Assembly: GCF_037027445.1 (NCBI RefSeq)
Contig: NZ_JBANDL010000002.1
Location: 2,666,001 to 2,730,000 of the forward strand
Length of the DNA stretch: 64,000 nucleotides
Reading direction: 5' to 3'
Source: Lysobacter firmicutimachus
GTDB taxonomy: Bacteria; Pseudomonadota; Gammaproteobacteria; Xanthomonadales; Xanthomonadaceae
The translations under genes were made by a program, and so were the position numbers. The notes under the pieces are model-generated. The model was not told where the DNA came from. It made no database searches and was given only the letters and a program-made list of their open reading frames with translations. Shown here piece by piece: positions 1 through 9,058 of this stretch (its first letter is position 1; every line of letters starts with the position of its first letter).

Positions 1-498
1 GCGACCTGGAAGATCGTCGCCGCCGATATGCCGCTGGGCCTGCAGGTGCCGGACGGCAGCGACACCGCCGGTCGCAAGCGCTGGGAAGCGGTCGCCAATG
101 CCGATCCGGGTCTGCCGCGCGGGCGCGAGCTGGAGTTCGCCGAATTGCTGCGGGCGATCCGCGACGTACCCAACGTGGTCTGGCTGACCGCCGACGTGCA
201 TTACTGCGCCGCGCACTATTACGACCCGAACCGGGCGGCATTCCAGGATTTCGCGCCGTTCTGGGAGTTCGTCGCCGGGCCGCTCAATGCCGGTTCGTTC
301 GGGCCGAACGCGTTGGATGCGACTTTCGGCCCGCAGGTGGTGTTCCAGAAGGCGCCGCCGCATGCCAACGCCTCGCCGCTGGCGGGCTATCAGTTCTTCG
401 GCGAGGTCAATATCGATCCGTTGACCCGCGAGTTGCGGGTGGACTTGCGCGATCTCGACGGGCGCAGCGTGTATGCCAAGAGCTTGGCGGCGGCTTGA
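1..498 (+). CDS. phoD: PhoD-like alkaline phosphatase, C-terminal part (5' end outside window)
   Basis: The frame is open from base 1 and ends with TGA at 498, so about 165 C-terminal residues are present and the N-terminus lies outside the window. The segment with VVWLTADVHYCAAHYY has the Asp-Val-His metal-ligand motif typical of the PhoD/metallophosphatase fold. The following FWEFVAGPLNAGSFGPN stretch also matches the C-terminal part of that family. PhoD enzymes are exported phosphodiesterases/phosphomonoesterases that use Ca/Fe and release phosphate from organic esters. The internal ATG at 28 is not a real start because coding continues upstream of it. The next gene points the opposite way. 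No terminator hairpin with a T-run is visible after the stop. Confidence 0.85.
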   Translation, partial: ATWKIVAADMPLGLQVPDGSDTAGRKRWEAVANADPGLPRGRELEFAELLRAIRDVPNVVWLTADVHYCAAHYYDPNRAAFQDFAPFWEFVAGPLNAGSFGPNALDATFGPQVVFQKAPPHANASPLAGYQFFGEVNIDPLTRELRVDLRDLDGRSVYAKSLAAA

Positions 499-573
499 GG
501 GTTAGCGGCTTGGGGAACTGGCGGCGCAACGGCCGCTGGGTTGCAGGTCGCGGCGTAGCGACCGGGACGGGAC

Positions 574-600
574 GCGGTCGCGGCTCGTGCCGCTCCTACT
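574..600 (-). repeat. Intergenic repeat, TAGGAGCGGCRCGAGCCGCGACC family
   Basis: On the minus strand this reads AGTAGGAGCGGCACGAGCCG followed by CGACCGC. It belongs to the same family as the copies at 29943, 30011 and 41121. The arms GCGGC and GCCGC give it hairpin potential. It lies between two convergent genes and carries no reading frame. Confidence 0.7.
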
Positions 601-624
601 CCCTGAAACCGGATTCGCTGGGGC

Positions 625-1125
625 TCAATGCTTGAGATCCAGCCTGGCGGTCTTGTCGCGGTAGCTGCGCTTGGGATCGGCGCCGAGCAGCAGCTTCACC
701 CCGGCCAGCAGGCTGTTCTCGTTGAGCCAGACTTCGGCCTGGTCCGGATCAAACCGCAGCAGGGCGAGCTTGGGATCGTCCTTGCCGCCCTCGTACCAGG
801 CGGCGATGAAGGGATTCCACAGCCGCTCGATCACCGCACGGTCGAGCCGGCGATGCAGTTGACCGGTCACGGTCGCGAACAGTGCATGGTCTTTCGAGGC
901 CAGGGTCATCACCGCCGCAGCCGAGTCGCCGTCCTGGGCCTGCACCAGCCCGTTGTCGGTCGCGGTGAAAAACCATATCGGCCCGTGCGCGTGCTCGTAC
1001 AGCGCGGTCATCGGCCGCGGCAAACCGAGGCGGCCGCCTGCGCTCTCCAAGCCCAGCATCACGGTGCGGTCGGACTCCAGTGCCTTCCAGAATTTCTGCT
1101 CGAGTTCCTGCGGGGTATGCGACAT
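625..1125 (-). CDS. Pyridoxamine 5'-phosphate oxidase-fold general stress protein
   Basis: The product has 166 residues. The N-terminal half (TVMLGLESAGGRLGLPRPMT, then GPIWFFTATDNGLVQ) and the WNPFIAAWYEGGKDDPKLAL segment match the split-barrel flavin-binding family often called general stress protein 26. Members bind FMN or F420-like cofactors and are stress-induced; the true substrate is usually unknown. No signal peptide is visible, so it is expected in the cytoplasm. The start is supported by AGGAG seven bases upstream (minus strand, 1133-1137). A cupin gene lies 60 bases upstream on the same strand, so co-transcription is possible. Confidence 0.85.
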   Translation of the reverse strand: MSHTPQELEQKFWKALESDRTVMLGLESAGGRLGLPRPMTALYEHAHGPIWFFTATDNGLVQAQDGDSAAAVMTLASKDHALFATVTGQLHRRLDRAVIERLWNPFIAAWYEGGKDDPKLALLRFDPDQAEVWLNENSLLAGVKLLLGADPKRSYRDKTARLDLKH

Positions 1126-1185
1126 GTACGGTCTCCTGAACGCTGGGTCGAAGTCGAGCGATCGATAGCCGGTGGGCCGGGCAGC

Positions 1186-1527
1186 TCAACGTTTGCCGGC
1201 CGGGAGCGGGTCTTGGTCCGGGTCGTAAGCCGGCGGCGTATAGAAATTGACGGTCTTGAGCAGACTGCGGCCGGTATTGCGGATTTCGTGGCGCTCGCCG
1301 CGTTCGATCGCGATCAGGCTGCCGGCGCGCAAGGTCCGCCGCACGCCCTCGACGATCGCCACGCCGGTGCCGGACACGACGTACAGCCATTGGTCGGCGC
1401 CGCGATGGCGATTGTCCGGACCGCCCTCGCTGTCGCCGGGCGCGATCACCATCTCGGCGGCCTGGGCGCGGCGCAACGTGAACGCGACCCGAAACCCTTT
1501 GCCGAAGCGAAAATGCTTGTATTGCAT
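1186..1527 (-). CDS. Small single-domain cupin protein
   Basis: The product has 113 residues if translation begins at the ATG at 1527, which has AGGGAGAA just upstream. A longer frame runs back to 1647, but its extra 40 residues look non-conserved. The fold signature is a cupin: the HRGADQWLYVVSGTGVAIVEG segment carries the first His and Gln/Glu-like ligand region, and SLIAIERGERHEIRNTGRS is the second motif, with PG/RGERHEI in the usual place. Such proteins bind a metal in a beta-barrel and act as small sensors or isomerase/dioxygenase-like enzymes. No substrate can be named. The C-terminal Pro-rich tail (YTPPAYDPDQDPLPAGKR) ends the protein. Confidence 0.8.
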   Translation of the reverse strand: MQYKHFRFGKGFRVAFTLRRAQAAEMVIAPGDSEGGPDNRHRGADQWLYVVSGTGVAIVEGVRRTLRAGSLIAIERGERHEIRNTGRSLLKTVNFYTPPAYDPDQDPLPAGKR

Positions 1528-1667
1528 CTGGGTTCTCCCTTGCGATGGCCACAGCCTCGCGGTTGCGGCGTTAAGCGCGCACAGCGGCGGCGTGAAGAAA
1601 CCCGCATTCACGCCGCGACAACGAAGCGAGCCCAAGCATCGACCCACCCTCTACCCGGAATCGCAGC

Positions 1668-2432
1668 TTGCCTACCGCGCATCGATCCGCCGCCTCGCCC
1701 CAGCGCCTGCGCATCGGCTGCGCAGGCTGGTCGCTGCCGGCCGCATCCCGATCGCACTTCGGCGCCGGCGACAGCGTCCTGCAGCGCTACGCCAGCCGTT
1801 TCGATGCGGTCGAGATCAACTCCTCGTTCTATCGCCCGCACCGGCGTGCGACCTACGAACGCTGGGCGGCCAGCGTGCCCGACGGCTTCCGCTTCAGCGT
1901 GAAGCTGCCGCGCAGCATCACCCACGAGGCCGGCTTGCGCAGCGTCGGCGAACCGCTCGCCGAGTTCGTCGGCCAGGTCGAAGGGCTAGGCGCCAAGCTC
2001 GGCGTGCTGCTGGTGCAGTTGCCGCCGCGGCTGGCCTTCGATGCCGCGGTCGCGGCGCACTTCTTCGCCATGCTCGGCCGGCGCAGCGCTGCGCCGGCGG
2101 TGTGCGAGCCACGCCACCGCAGTTGGTTCGAACCGGCCGCGCAGGCGCTGCTGCAGCGGCACCGGATCGGCCGCGCCGGGGTAGATCCGGCGCTACCGCT
2201 CGCCGCCGCCGCGACGCCTGGCGCCGCTGGCGGCGTGCGCTACTGGCGCTGGCACGGCTCGCCGCAGGTCTACTACAGCGCCTACGGGTCGCAGCGCCTG
2301 CGGGCGATGGCGCAGGCGGCGCTGGCATCGTCCGGCGATGCCGAGGCCTGGTGCATCTTCGACAATACCGCGGCCGGACATGCGGTCGAGGACGCGCTCG
2401 CCCTGCAGGCGCTGTGTGCGGATGCGGACTGA
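1668..2432 (+). CDS. DUF72 (YecE-like) family protein
   Basis: The product has 254 residues and starts at a TTG; no better in-frame start with a ribosome site is visible. The sequence begins with RIGCAGWSLP, then has DAVEINSSFYR and FRFSVKLPRSITHE. These are the conserved blocks of the DUF72 TIM-barrel family, which resembles xylose-isomerase-like barrels. The C-terminal WCIFDNTAAGHAVEDALAL corresponds to the family's usual closing motif. The biochemical role is not established. It converges with the DNA ligase gene, leaving 12 bases between the two stop codons. Family assignment is confident, function is not. Confidence 0.85.
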   Translation: MPTAHRSAASPQRLRIGCAGWSLPAASRSHFGAGDSVLQRYASRFDAVEINSSFYRPHRRATYERWAASVPDGFRFSVKLPRSITHEAGLRSVGEPLAEFVGQVEGLGAKLGVLLVQLPPRLAFDAAVAAHFFAMLGRRSAAPAVCEPRHRSWFEPAAQALLQRHRIGRAGVDPALPLAAAATPGAAGGVRYWRWHGSPQVYYSAYGSQRLRAMAQAALASSGDAEAWCIFDNTAAGHAVEDALALQALCADAD

Positions 2433-2444
2433 GACGCGCGGGAT

Positions 2445-4034
2445 CTAGGGCGCCAGCGCCCGCAGCGTGTCCAACCGGTCGGCTTCCGCCGCGGGTTTGT
2501 CGTGGCGCCAGCGCAGGATGCGCGGAAAGCGCACCGCAACGCCCGATTTGTGCCGGCCGGAACGATTGACGGCTTCGAAAGCGAGCTCGAACACCTGCTG
2601 CGGCTCGACCGACCGCACCGGCCCGAATCGCTCCAGGGTGTGGGCGCGAATCCATCGGTCCAGCGCTAGGATCTCGGTATCGTCCAATCCCGAGTACGCC
2701 TTGGCCACCGGCACCAGCGCGCCCTCGTCCCACAGCGCGAAGGTGTAATCGGTGTAAAGACTGCTGCGCCGGCCGTGGCCGGACTGGGCATAGACCAGCA
2801 CCGCATCGATGCTCAGCGGATCGATCTTCCATTTCCACCAGTCGCCGCGACGGCGGCCGCGCTGGTAAGTCGATTCGCGGCGCTTGAGCATCAGTCCTTC
2901 GACTCCGCGTTCGCGCGCCTGCTCGCGGCAGGCCGCCGCTTGCTGCCAACTCCGCGCCGGCACCTGCGGCGATACGGCGATGCACGGCTCGCCGATCTGC
3001 TGCAGCAACTCGGCCAGGGCGGCGCGGCGCAGCGACAGCGGGCGCGCGCGCCAGTCTTCGCCGTCGAGTTCGAGCAGATCGTAGGCCAGCACCCGCGCCG
3101 GCGCTTCGGCCAGGGTCTTGGCGCCGGGCTTGCGACGCTGGATCCGAGTCTGCAGCGCGGCGAACGGCCGCGGCGTCTCGTCGCCCTCGCGCCAGACCAG
3201 CAGCTCGCCGTCGATCACGCAGTCGCGGCGCAGCCGTTGCGCCGCCGCCTCGATCTCGGGGAAACGCCCGTCCAGACGTTCCTCGCCGCGCGACCACAGC
3301 ACCGCCTCGCCGCGCCGGCGCAACAACTGCAATCGGATGCCGTCCCATTTCCATTCCAGCAGCCAGTCCTCGACCGCGCCGAGGCGCTCGACCGGCGTCT
3401 CCAGCGGCGAGGCGAGGAAGAACGGGTACGGCTGCTGCCGGTCCTCGACCCGCGCCTGCGGCTCGAGCAGGCCGGCGACGAACTGCGGCGACGGCGCCCA
3501 GTCGCCGAGCATGCGCTGGGCGATCAGGGCGATGTCGACCCGCGACCATTCCGCCAACGCCTGCTGTACGAGTTTCTGCGACACGCCGACCCGCAGCGCG
3601 CCGGTCAACAGCTTGTTGAACACGAAACGCTGCGCGAACGGCAGCGAACGCCAACCGGCGACCACGGCTTCGCGACGAGTGATCGGGTCGGCGCCTGCAC
3701 ACGGCGCCAGCCGCTGATCGATCCATACATGCAGCGGCAGGTCCAGATTGCGTTCGGGGTCGTCCAGCAGCAGGGTCAAGGTTTCGGCCAGGTCGCCGAC
3801 CTGGTCGTAGCTCTCGTCGACCAGCCACACCGGCAAAGCCGCCTCGGCGGCGATCCATTCGCGCAATTCGCGGGTATTGGCGATGCGCGCCAGCTTGGCG
3901 CCGGACAGCAGCCACAGGGCCCAGGCCAGGTCCTGCGTCGACGCCTGTTCGAAATAGGCGCGCAGGGCGGCGCGTTTGTCGCCGGTCGCGGTGCTGCGGT
4001 CGAGCTGCTGGTACAGGGCGGCGAGGCGCTTCAT
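2445..4034 (-). CDS. ATP-dependent DNA ligase (ligase-associated repair cluster type)
   Basis: The product has 529 residues. The nucleotidyltransferase motif EWKWDGIRLQ supplies the adenylated lysine near residue 228. It is preceded by the N-terminal DNA-binding domain typical of archaeal/eukaryal-like ligases, and followed by VIDGELLVWR (motif III) and VEGLMLKRRESTYQ with RRGDWWKWK (motifs IV-V). The protein seals nicks using ATP, in addition to the cell's NAD-dependent LigA. The start is the ATG at 4034, whose ATGA overlaps the stop of the upstream exonuclease, so the two are translationally coupled. In many bacteria this pair is joined by an Lhr-type helicase and the PdeM phosphoesterase. 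Neither is adjacent here, because DUF72 follows in the opposite direction. Confidence 0.95.
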   Translation of the reverse strand: MKRLAALYQQLDRSTATGDKRAALRAYFEQASTQDLAWALWLLSGAKLARIANTRELREWIAAEAALPVWLVDESYDQVGDLAETLTLLLDDPERNLDLPLHVWIDQRLAPCAGADPITRREAVVAGWRSLPFAQRFVFNKLLTGALRVGVSQKLVQQALAEWSRVDIALIAQRMLGDWAPSPQFVAGLLEPQARVEDRQQPYPFFLASPLETPVERLGAVEDWLLEWKWDGIRLQLLRRRGEAVLWSRGEERLDGRFPEIEAAAQRLRRDCVIDGELLVWREGDETPRPFAALQTRIQRRKPGAKTLAEAPARVLAYDLLELDGEDWRARPLSLRRAALAELLQQIGEPCIAVSPQVPARSWQQAAACREQARERGVEGLMLKRRESTYQRGRRRGDWWKWKIDPLSIDAVLVYAQSGHGRRSSLYTDYTFALWDEGALVPVAKAYSGLDDTEILALDRWIRAHTLERFGPVRSVEPQQVFELAFEAVNRSGRHKSGVAVRFPRILRWRHDKPAAEADRLDTLRALAP

Positions 4035-5044
4035 GTCGCCGGGCTTTCGAATTCGGCGCTGCGCCACGCCTCGGTGCGCAGGCCGCGTTCGGCCAGGCTA
4101 CGCAGCAGCGCGTCGCTGCGCCCGTGCGTCGCGATCACGCGACCGGCACCGCTGTCCTCGACGCTGCGCAACAACGCCGGCCAGTCGGCGTGGTCGGAAA
4201 CCACAAAGCCGCGGTCGATGTTGCGCCGGCGGCGATTGCCGCGCACTCGCATCCAACCCGAGGCGAAGCCGGTCTGGACCCGGCGGAACCGGCGCATCCA
4301 GGCCGAGCCGGCCGCCGAGGGCGGCGCCAGCACCAGTTCGCCCGCGTAGTCGTCGCGTCCGCCCTGCTCGGCCACGTGCGCGGTCTCGACCATGGCGATG
4401 CCGGCCCGGCGATAGACCTCGACTCCCGCGGCGATCGCGCCGTGCAGCCAGACCCTGCGCGGATCGATCCGAGCCAGTTCGGCCAGCAGGCGCTGCGCTT
4501 TGCCCAACGCATAGCAGAACAGCACCGCGGCCTCGCCGCGCGCCGCGCAGTCGAGACGCCATTGCACGATCTCGGCCACCACCTCGGCGGTGTCGGGCCA
4601 GCGGTAGACCGGCAGGGCGAAGGTCGACTCGGTGACGAAGACGTCGCAGCGCTGCGGCCGGAACGGTGCGCAGGTCGGGTCGTGCTGGCGCTTGTAGTCG
4701 CCCGACACCACCCAGACCCGGCCGCCGGCCTCGATCCGCACCTGCGCCGAACCGAGCACATGCCCGGCCGGATGCAGCGACACGCTCGCGTCGCCGAGCG
4801 CGAAGACCTCGGCGTAGTCGTAGCTGCGATAGTCCTGTTCGCCCAGGCGCCAGCGTAGGATCGGCAAACCGTCGCGAGTGCCGTGGTACTCCCCCATGCC
4901 GTGCCGCGCATGATCGCCATGGCCGTGAGTGATGACCGCCCGCGGCACCGGCCGCCACGGGTCGACGTAGAACTTCCCGTGCGGGCAGTACAGCCCTTCC
5001 GGGCGAACCACGATCAGATCGTCGCGGGCGGCGTCGGCGCTCAT
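4031..5044 (-). CDS. Ligase-associated DNA exonuclease, metallo-beta-lactamase fold
   Basis: The product has 337 residues. THGHGDHARH at about residues 39-48 is the HxHxDH zinc motif, and HPAGHVLGSAQV plus VVSGDYKRQHDPTCAPF are further beta-lactamase/beta-CASP-like metal motifs. FVVSDHADWPAL near the C-terminus is the last conserved block of the SNM1/CPSF73-like ligase-associated nuclease family. The family is proposed to trim DNA ends for the partner ATP ligase. The gene is first in a two-gene operon; its TGA overlaps the ligase ATG. No signal peptide is visible, so it is expected in the cytoplasm. Confidence 0.92.
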   Translation of the reverse strand: MSADAARDDLIVVRPEGLYCPHGKFYVDPWRPVPRAVITHGHGDHARHGMGEYHGTRDGLPILRWRLGEQDYRSYDYAEVFALGDASVSLHPAGHVLGSAQVRIEAGGRVWVVSGDYKRQHDPTCAPFRPQRCDVFVTESTFALPVYRWPDTAEVVAEIVQWRLDCAARGEAAVLFCYALGKAQRLLAELARIDPRRVWLHGAIAAGVEVYRRAGIAMVETAHVAEQGGRDDYAGELVLAPPSAAGSAWMRRFRRVQTGFASGWMRVRGNRRRRNIDRGFVVSDHADWPALLRSVEDSGAGRVIATHGRSDALLRSLAERGLRTEAWRSAEFESPAT

Positions 5045-5230
5045 GCGGGCAGCCTAGCGCGGCGCCCCGGCGCCACGCTTCACACCGTTTAGACCGCGCC
5101 GCTGCAGCATTCTGCCCCGCACCGCCCGGACCGCGTGGTGTCGGGCTTCGCGCTATGCGGGCGGCGGCGCGCCCTGGCGGCGCTCGGCATCTTGCGGGCG
5201 ACCGTCGTGCGCAGGGTTTCGACCGTGCGC

Positions 5231-6037
5231 TCAGGCGTCGAGGGTCGCGCCGCCGTCGATGCGCAGATCGTGCAGGGTGATGTGGCGGGCGCGGTCGGAC
5301 AGCAGGAAGCAGACCGCTTCGGCGATGTCGTCGGGTTCGGCGATGCGCCGCAGCGGGATGCCGAGCCGATAGGACGCCGGCACGCCGTAGAGGATGTCGC
5401 GCCGCGCCTGCTCGTCGGCGGCGAAGGCGCGCTGCATCGCGGTGTCGGTCGAGCCGGGCGAGACGATATTGCAGCGGATGCCGAACGGCGCCAGCTCCAG
5501 CGCCAGACAGCGCAGGTACTGGTGCGCGGCGGCCTTGGAGGCGGCATAGGCGGCCATGCCGATCCGCGGCGCGGCGGCGGCGTTGGAGCCGACGGCGACG
5601 ATGCTGCCGCGGCCGCGTTCGCGCATGCGCCGGGCGACCGCGCGGGTGGTCGCGAACACCGCCCGTGCGTTGACCGCCATGCAGGCGTCCCAGTCTTCGA
5701 GATCGAGCTCCAGGCTGGCGCCGACGCGCAGGATGCCGGCGACATGGGCCAGGTGCTCGATCGGGCCGCGCTCGCGCTCGATCGCCGCGACCACCGAATC
5801 CACCGCTGCGGCGTCGGCCAGGTCGAGCGCGGTCGCGCCGACTTCGGCGCCGCAGTCGCGCAACCTCGCGGCGGTCGCCGCGAGCGTGTCGCCGTCGCGA
5901 TCGATCAGCGCCAGCCGCGCCCCCTCGCCCGCCAAGCGCTCCGCGGTGGCGGCGCCGATGCCCCGGGCGGCGCCCGTGACCAGCACCAAGCGGCCGGCGA
6001 ATTCGCCGGCGCTCGCGCTCGCAGCGCCGGCGTTCAT
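5231..6037 (-). CDS. entA: 2,3-dihydro-2,3-dihydroxybenzoate dehydrogenase
   Basis: The product has 268 residues. It is a classical short-chain dehydrogenase: VTGAARGIG (residues 20-28) binds [23 protein letters not shown] gives the catalytic Ser/Tyr/Lys set, and IVSPGSTDT follows. The [10 protein letters not shown] segment in place of the usual NNAG is characteristic of EntA/DhbA/VibA. The enzyme oxidises 2,3-dihydro-DHB to 2,3-dihydroxybenzoate (DHB). It is the last gene of the siderophore operon and its ATG overlaps the stop of the reductase gene (ATGA). The context with entC, entE and entB makes the specific assignment much firmer than the SDR fold alone would. Confidence 0.93.
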   Translation of the reverse strand: MNAGAASASAGEFAGRLVLVTGAARGIGAATAERLAGEGARLALIDRDGDTLAATAARLRDCGAEVGATALDLADAAAVDSVVAAIERERGPIEHLAHVAGILRVGASLELDLEDWDACMAVNARAVFATTRAVARRMRERGRGSIVAVGSNAAAAPRIGMAAYAASKAAAHQYLRCLALELAPFGIRCNIVSPGSTDTAMQRAFAADEQARRDILYGVPASYRLGIPLRRIAEPDDIAEAVCFLLSDRARHITLHDLRIDGGATLDA

Positions 6038-6861
6038 GCCGCCGCTTCCTCGAACGCATCCATGATCCGATGCCGCTCTTCGTGATACCGGTCCTCATCC
6101 CAAGTTTCTTTCCAGTACGGCACGGCGTACATCATCGAGCGCGGCACCTCGCGCTCGCGGGCGAGGAAGTCGCGGATCGCCACCACTTGAGCGGTTTCGC
6201 CGGCCAAGGTCACCGACAGCCTCTGCCCGGTCGGCCATGGCATGGCCCGCAGCGCATCCAGCAGCCGCCGGCTCGGCGCCGCCGGCGCCCCGTCGCGCGA
6301 GAACCAGCGCGCATGCAGGCACGGGTGCGGCGGCAGGTCGAGTATCTCGCCGGCATCGGGCACTTCCAGCAACGCGTCCACCCGGGCCTGCGCCGGCAGT
6401 TGCGCGATCACTGCGCACAGCAATGCGTAACTGCTCGGGTCGCCGATCAGCACAAAGCGTTCGGCTTGCGGCTGGAACAACGGCGGACCGGCCGGACCGG
6501 CCAGGCCGAGCGGGTCGCCCGGGCGTGCAGTCGCCGCCCAGCGCGAGGCCGGACCGTCGTCGCCGTGCAGGACGATATCGACATCCAGCTCGCAGGCCTG
6601 CGGGTCGTGGCGCGCCACGGTGTAGGTGCGCACGTGCGGACGCGGCGCATCGGCCGGCCACACCGGCCCGCGCTCGCCCATGCCGGGCAGCGCCGGCGCC
6701 TCGCCGGCCACGGCCGGGAACAACAGTTTGATGTGGGCGCCCTCGCAACCGCCCGGAAACCCGGCCAGGTCCGCGCCCGACAAAGTAATGCGGCGCATCT
6801 GCGGACTGCGTTGGACGATGCGCGCGACCCGCAGCAACCGCGGCCGCGACGGCGCGCTCAT
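6034..6861 (-). CDS. Siderophore-interacting FAD reductase (SIP/ViuB family)
   Basis: The product has 275 residues. The N-terminal domain has RRITLSGADLAGFPGGCEGAH-like sequence and then RTYTVARHDPQACELDVDI with the RxYT flavin-binding motif. GLAGPAGP and FVLIGDPSSYALLCAVIAQL form the NAD(P)H-side domain. The C-terminal block YWKETWDEDRYHEERHRIMD is typical of ViuB/SIP proteins. These enzymes reduce ferric siderophore in the cytoplasm and release Fe(II). The gene overlaps both neighbours by ATGA, so uptake/release and synthesis of the siderophore are co-expressed. Confidence 0.93.
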   Translation of the reverse strand: MSAPSRPRLLRVARIVQRSPQMRRITLSGADLAGFPGGCEGAHIKLLFPAVAGEAPALPGMGERGPVWPADAPRPHVRTYTVARHDPQACELDVDIVLHGDDGPASRWAATARPGDPLGLAGPAGPPLFQPQAERFVLIGDPSSYALLCAVIAQLPAQARVDALLEVPDAGEILDLPPHPCLHARWFSRDGAPAAPSRRLLDALRAMPWPTGQRLSVTLAGETAQVVAIRDFLAREREVPRSMMYAVPYWKETWDEDRYHEERHRIMDAFEEAAA

Positions 6862-8180
6862 GCGGCCTCCGCGGCGGTGCCGCCGCAGTGCGCCGCCAGC
6901 GTCGCCAGACTGGTGTCCGGGCGGGCGATGACCGCATCGAGCAAGTTCAGCAGGGCCGCTTGGTGCGCTTCCAGCACCTCAGCCGGATAGGCCTGCGGGT
7001 TCGCCTCCAGGTCCAGGCGCAGGCCGTCGGGCAAAGGCGAGACGGTGATATCGAGGTCTTCGACCGAGCCGACCGAAATCGGATGGGCGCGGCTGCGCAA
7101 GCCGTCGAAGACGAAGCCGCGGTCGAACGGCATCAGGTTCAGCACCGGCCCATACAATTGCGCGTGGCTGTCGGCCAGGCCGAGGTCGCCGCGCAGCCAC
7201 TCGTAGTTGTAGCGTTGGTGCGGGCGCAGGGCGCGCAGTTCGCTGGCGACCTCGCGCACCAGCGCATCGAAGCTCTGGCCCGGGTCGAGCGCGATCCGCA
7301 GCGGCACCACGTTCATCGCCATGCATGGGACGCCCAGCGCGGCGCTGCCCAGCCGGTTCATGACCAGCAGACCGAGCGCGATCTCGCGCGCACCGCTGCG
7401 GGCATGCATCCAGGCCGCGATCGCTGCGACCAGCCAGCTCGCCCAATCCGCACCCGCCGCCCTCGCGGCGGCTTGCCAGGCCGGGTACTGCGCCGACGGC
7501 AGCAAGTGGCGCAACGAATGCGCAGCGGCGTCGGGCGCGCACTTGCGCCCCAGCGTGACCGGCTCGCCCGCGCCCTGGAAACGCCCGAGCCAGAACGCGC
7601 GGTCTTCTGCACAGCGCGCCGAGCGCCGGTAAGCGGCGTCTTCGGCCACCACCGGCGCCAACGACCAGTCGCGCGCCGCCGACGCCGCGGGCCCGCCGAC
7701 GGCGGCGCTGTACAGTTCGGCGACGCGATGGATCAGCAGCAAATAGGCGAAGCCGTCCAGCGCGATGTGGTGGACGCGCAGATACCACAGATGCCGTCGC
7801 GGCCCGAGCCGGAGCAGCGCGCTGGCGAACAACGGCCCCTGCGTCAGATCGGCGCGGCGCGCGAGGTCCTTGTGCATCCAGCCCAGCGCCTCGCTCCATG
7901 GATCGGCGGCGGTGGAGAAATCGATCGACGGCCATTCGACGCAGCGAGCCGGGTCCAACGCCTGGATCAGACCGCTTGCACCGTCGCGGTAGCGCATATG
8001 CAGCGCATCGCAGGCACGCAGGGTCTGCGTCACCGCCGCCTGCAGGGCCTCCACATCGAGTTCGCCCTCCAGTTCCACCGCTTCGGCGGTCCACAGCGAC
8101 GGGCTGTCGGGGTCGAGTTGCTGCGCGGCCCACATGCCGTATTGCGGCCCGGTCAGGCCCAAAACCTCCGGTCCGCTCAT
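6858..8180 (-). CDS. Stand-alone NRPS condensation domain protein (VibH-like)
   Basis: The product has 440 residues from the ATG at 8180, which forms TGATG with the stop of entB; an upstream in-frame ATG at 8213 lies inside entB. HHIALDG at residues 137-143 is the HHxxxDG active site of condensation domains, and the beginning GLTGPQYGMWAAQQLDPDSP is the usual C1 motif. The protein is a single condensation domain with no adenylation, carrier or thioesterase part, as in VibH. By analogy it would transfer DHB from the aryl carrier of EntB to a free amine such as a polyamine. The acceptor cannot be read from sequence. FVFDGLRSRAHPISVGSVEDLDI near the end corresponds to late C-domain motifs. Confidence 0.9.
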   Translation of the reverse strand: MSGPEVLGLTGPQYGMWAAQQLDPDSPSLWTAEAVELEGELDVEALQAAVTQTLRACDALHMRYRDGASGLIQALDPARCVEWPSIDFSTAADPWSEALGWMHKDLARRADLTQGPLFASALLRLGPRRHLWYLRVHHIALDGFAYLLLIHRVAELYSAAVGGPAASAARDWSLAPVVAEDAAYRRSARCAEDRAFWLGRFQGAGEPVTLGRKCAPDAAAHSLRHLLPSAQYPAWQAAARAAGADWASWLVAAIAAWMHARSGAREIALGLLVMNRLGSAALGVPCMAMNVVPLRIALDPGQSFDALVREVASELRALRPHQRYNYEWLRGDLGLADSHAQLYGPVLNLMPFDRGFVFDGLRSRAHPISVGSVEDLDITVSPLPDGLRLDLEANPQAYPAEVLEAHQAALLNLLDAVIARPDTSLATLAAHCGGTAAEAA

Positions 8181-9058
8181 CAGGCTGCCCGGCGCGAATC
8201 GATCAACCGCCACCAGTCGGCGACGCTGGCGCGTTCGGCCAACTCGACCAGGCCGATGCGCTCGCCGCCGGCCGACCAGCGTTCCAGCAAGCTCATCAAC
8301 CGGATCGAATCCAGGCCGATCTCGAACGGATTGTCGTCGGCGCCGACTTCATCCAAGGGCAATTCGACGATCTGCGCCAGTTCGCTGCGCAGCTGCACCA
8401 GGCTGCGCGGCAGTCCCAGGCCCGCGCTCAGCGCCGCCTCGCAGCCGGCGCGGTCGATCACCACGCCGCAGCGGCGCGAGACGTAATCCAGCGCCATCGC
8501 ATGTTCCTGGGCGGAAAAATCCGCGACCGCGTCGCCGACCAGGAACGGCTGAATGTCGTGCATGAAGGCGTCGGCCACGGTCATCATGCAGCCGATATGG
8601 GCGTAGATGCCGCACACGATCAGTTGATCGCGGCCTTGCGCGCGCATGCGCTCGCCCAGGTCGCTGGAGACGAACGCGCTGTAGCGCCACTTCGTCAGCA
8701 CCGTGTCCTGCGGCCGCGGCGCGATCTGCGCCGCGACCGGGGTCAGCTCCGGCTTGGCGGTGATGCCCGGCCCCCACCACGGCTGCAGCAGCCCGCGCTG
8801 GGCCGCGCTCTGTGCGCCGGGCTGGGCGGTGTAGACCACCGGCACGCCGGCGCCGTCGCAGGCTTCGCGCAAGGCGCGGATATTGTCGATCAGCGCCGGC
8901 ACCGGCGCCTGGCTGCGGTCGTAGAAGCCGAGGAAATAGTCCTGCATGTCGTGGATCAAGAGCACGGCCCGCGCCGGCTCGGGTCGCCAGTCGACGCGGT
9001 TGGCAGGCAGGCGCTCGGCGCCCGGCATGGGGTAACTGGCAATAGTCGGGATCGTCAT
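8180..9058 (-). CDS. entB: Isochorismatase with C-terminal aryl carrier protein domain
   Basis: The product has 292 residues and two domains. Residues 1 to about 210 form the isochorismatase domain with Asp37 in VLLIHDMQD, the LTKWRYSAF lysine and the [10 protein letters not shown] loop. It hydrolyses isochorismate to 2,3-dihydro-DHB plus pyruvate. Residues about 215-292 form an aryl carrier domain with the phosphopantetheine serine (Ser251) in [13 protein letters not shown] phosphopantetheinyl transferase is needed to activate it, but none is encoded in the window. Both ends overlap neighbouring genes. The architecture is that of EntB, DhbB and VibB. Confidence 0.96.
   Translation of the reverse strand: MTIPTIASYPMPGAERLPANRVDWRPEPARAVLLIHDMQDYFLGFYDRSQAPVPALIDNIRALREACDGAGVPVVYTAQPGAQSAAQRGLLQPWWGPGITAKPELTPVAAQIAPRPQDTVLTKWRYSAFVSSDLGERMRAQGRDQLIVCGIYAHIGCMMTVADAFMHDIQPFLVGDAVADFSAQEHAMALDYVSRRCGVVIDRAGCEAALSAGLGLPRSLVQLRSELAQIVELPLDEVGADDNPFEIGLDSIRLMSLLERWSAGGERIGLVELAERASVADWWRLIDSRRAA

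Noticed and set aside
5135..6085. Long plus-strand open frame opposite entA
   Set aside because: It is antisense to a recognised gene, and its composition (Gly/Arg/Ala rich) is what high-GC antisense frames give. The same applies to other long frames opposite real genes across the window.
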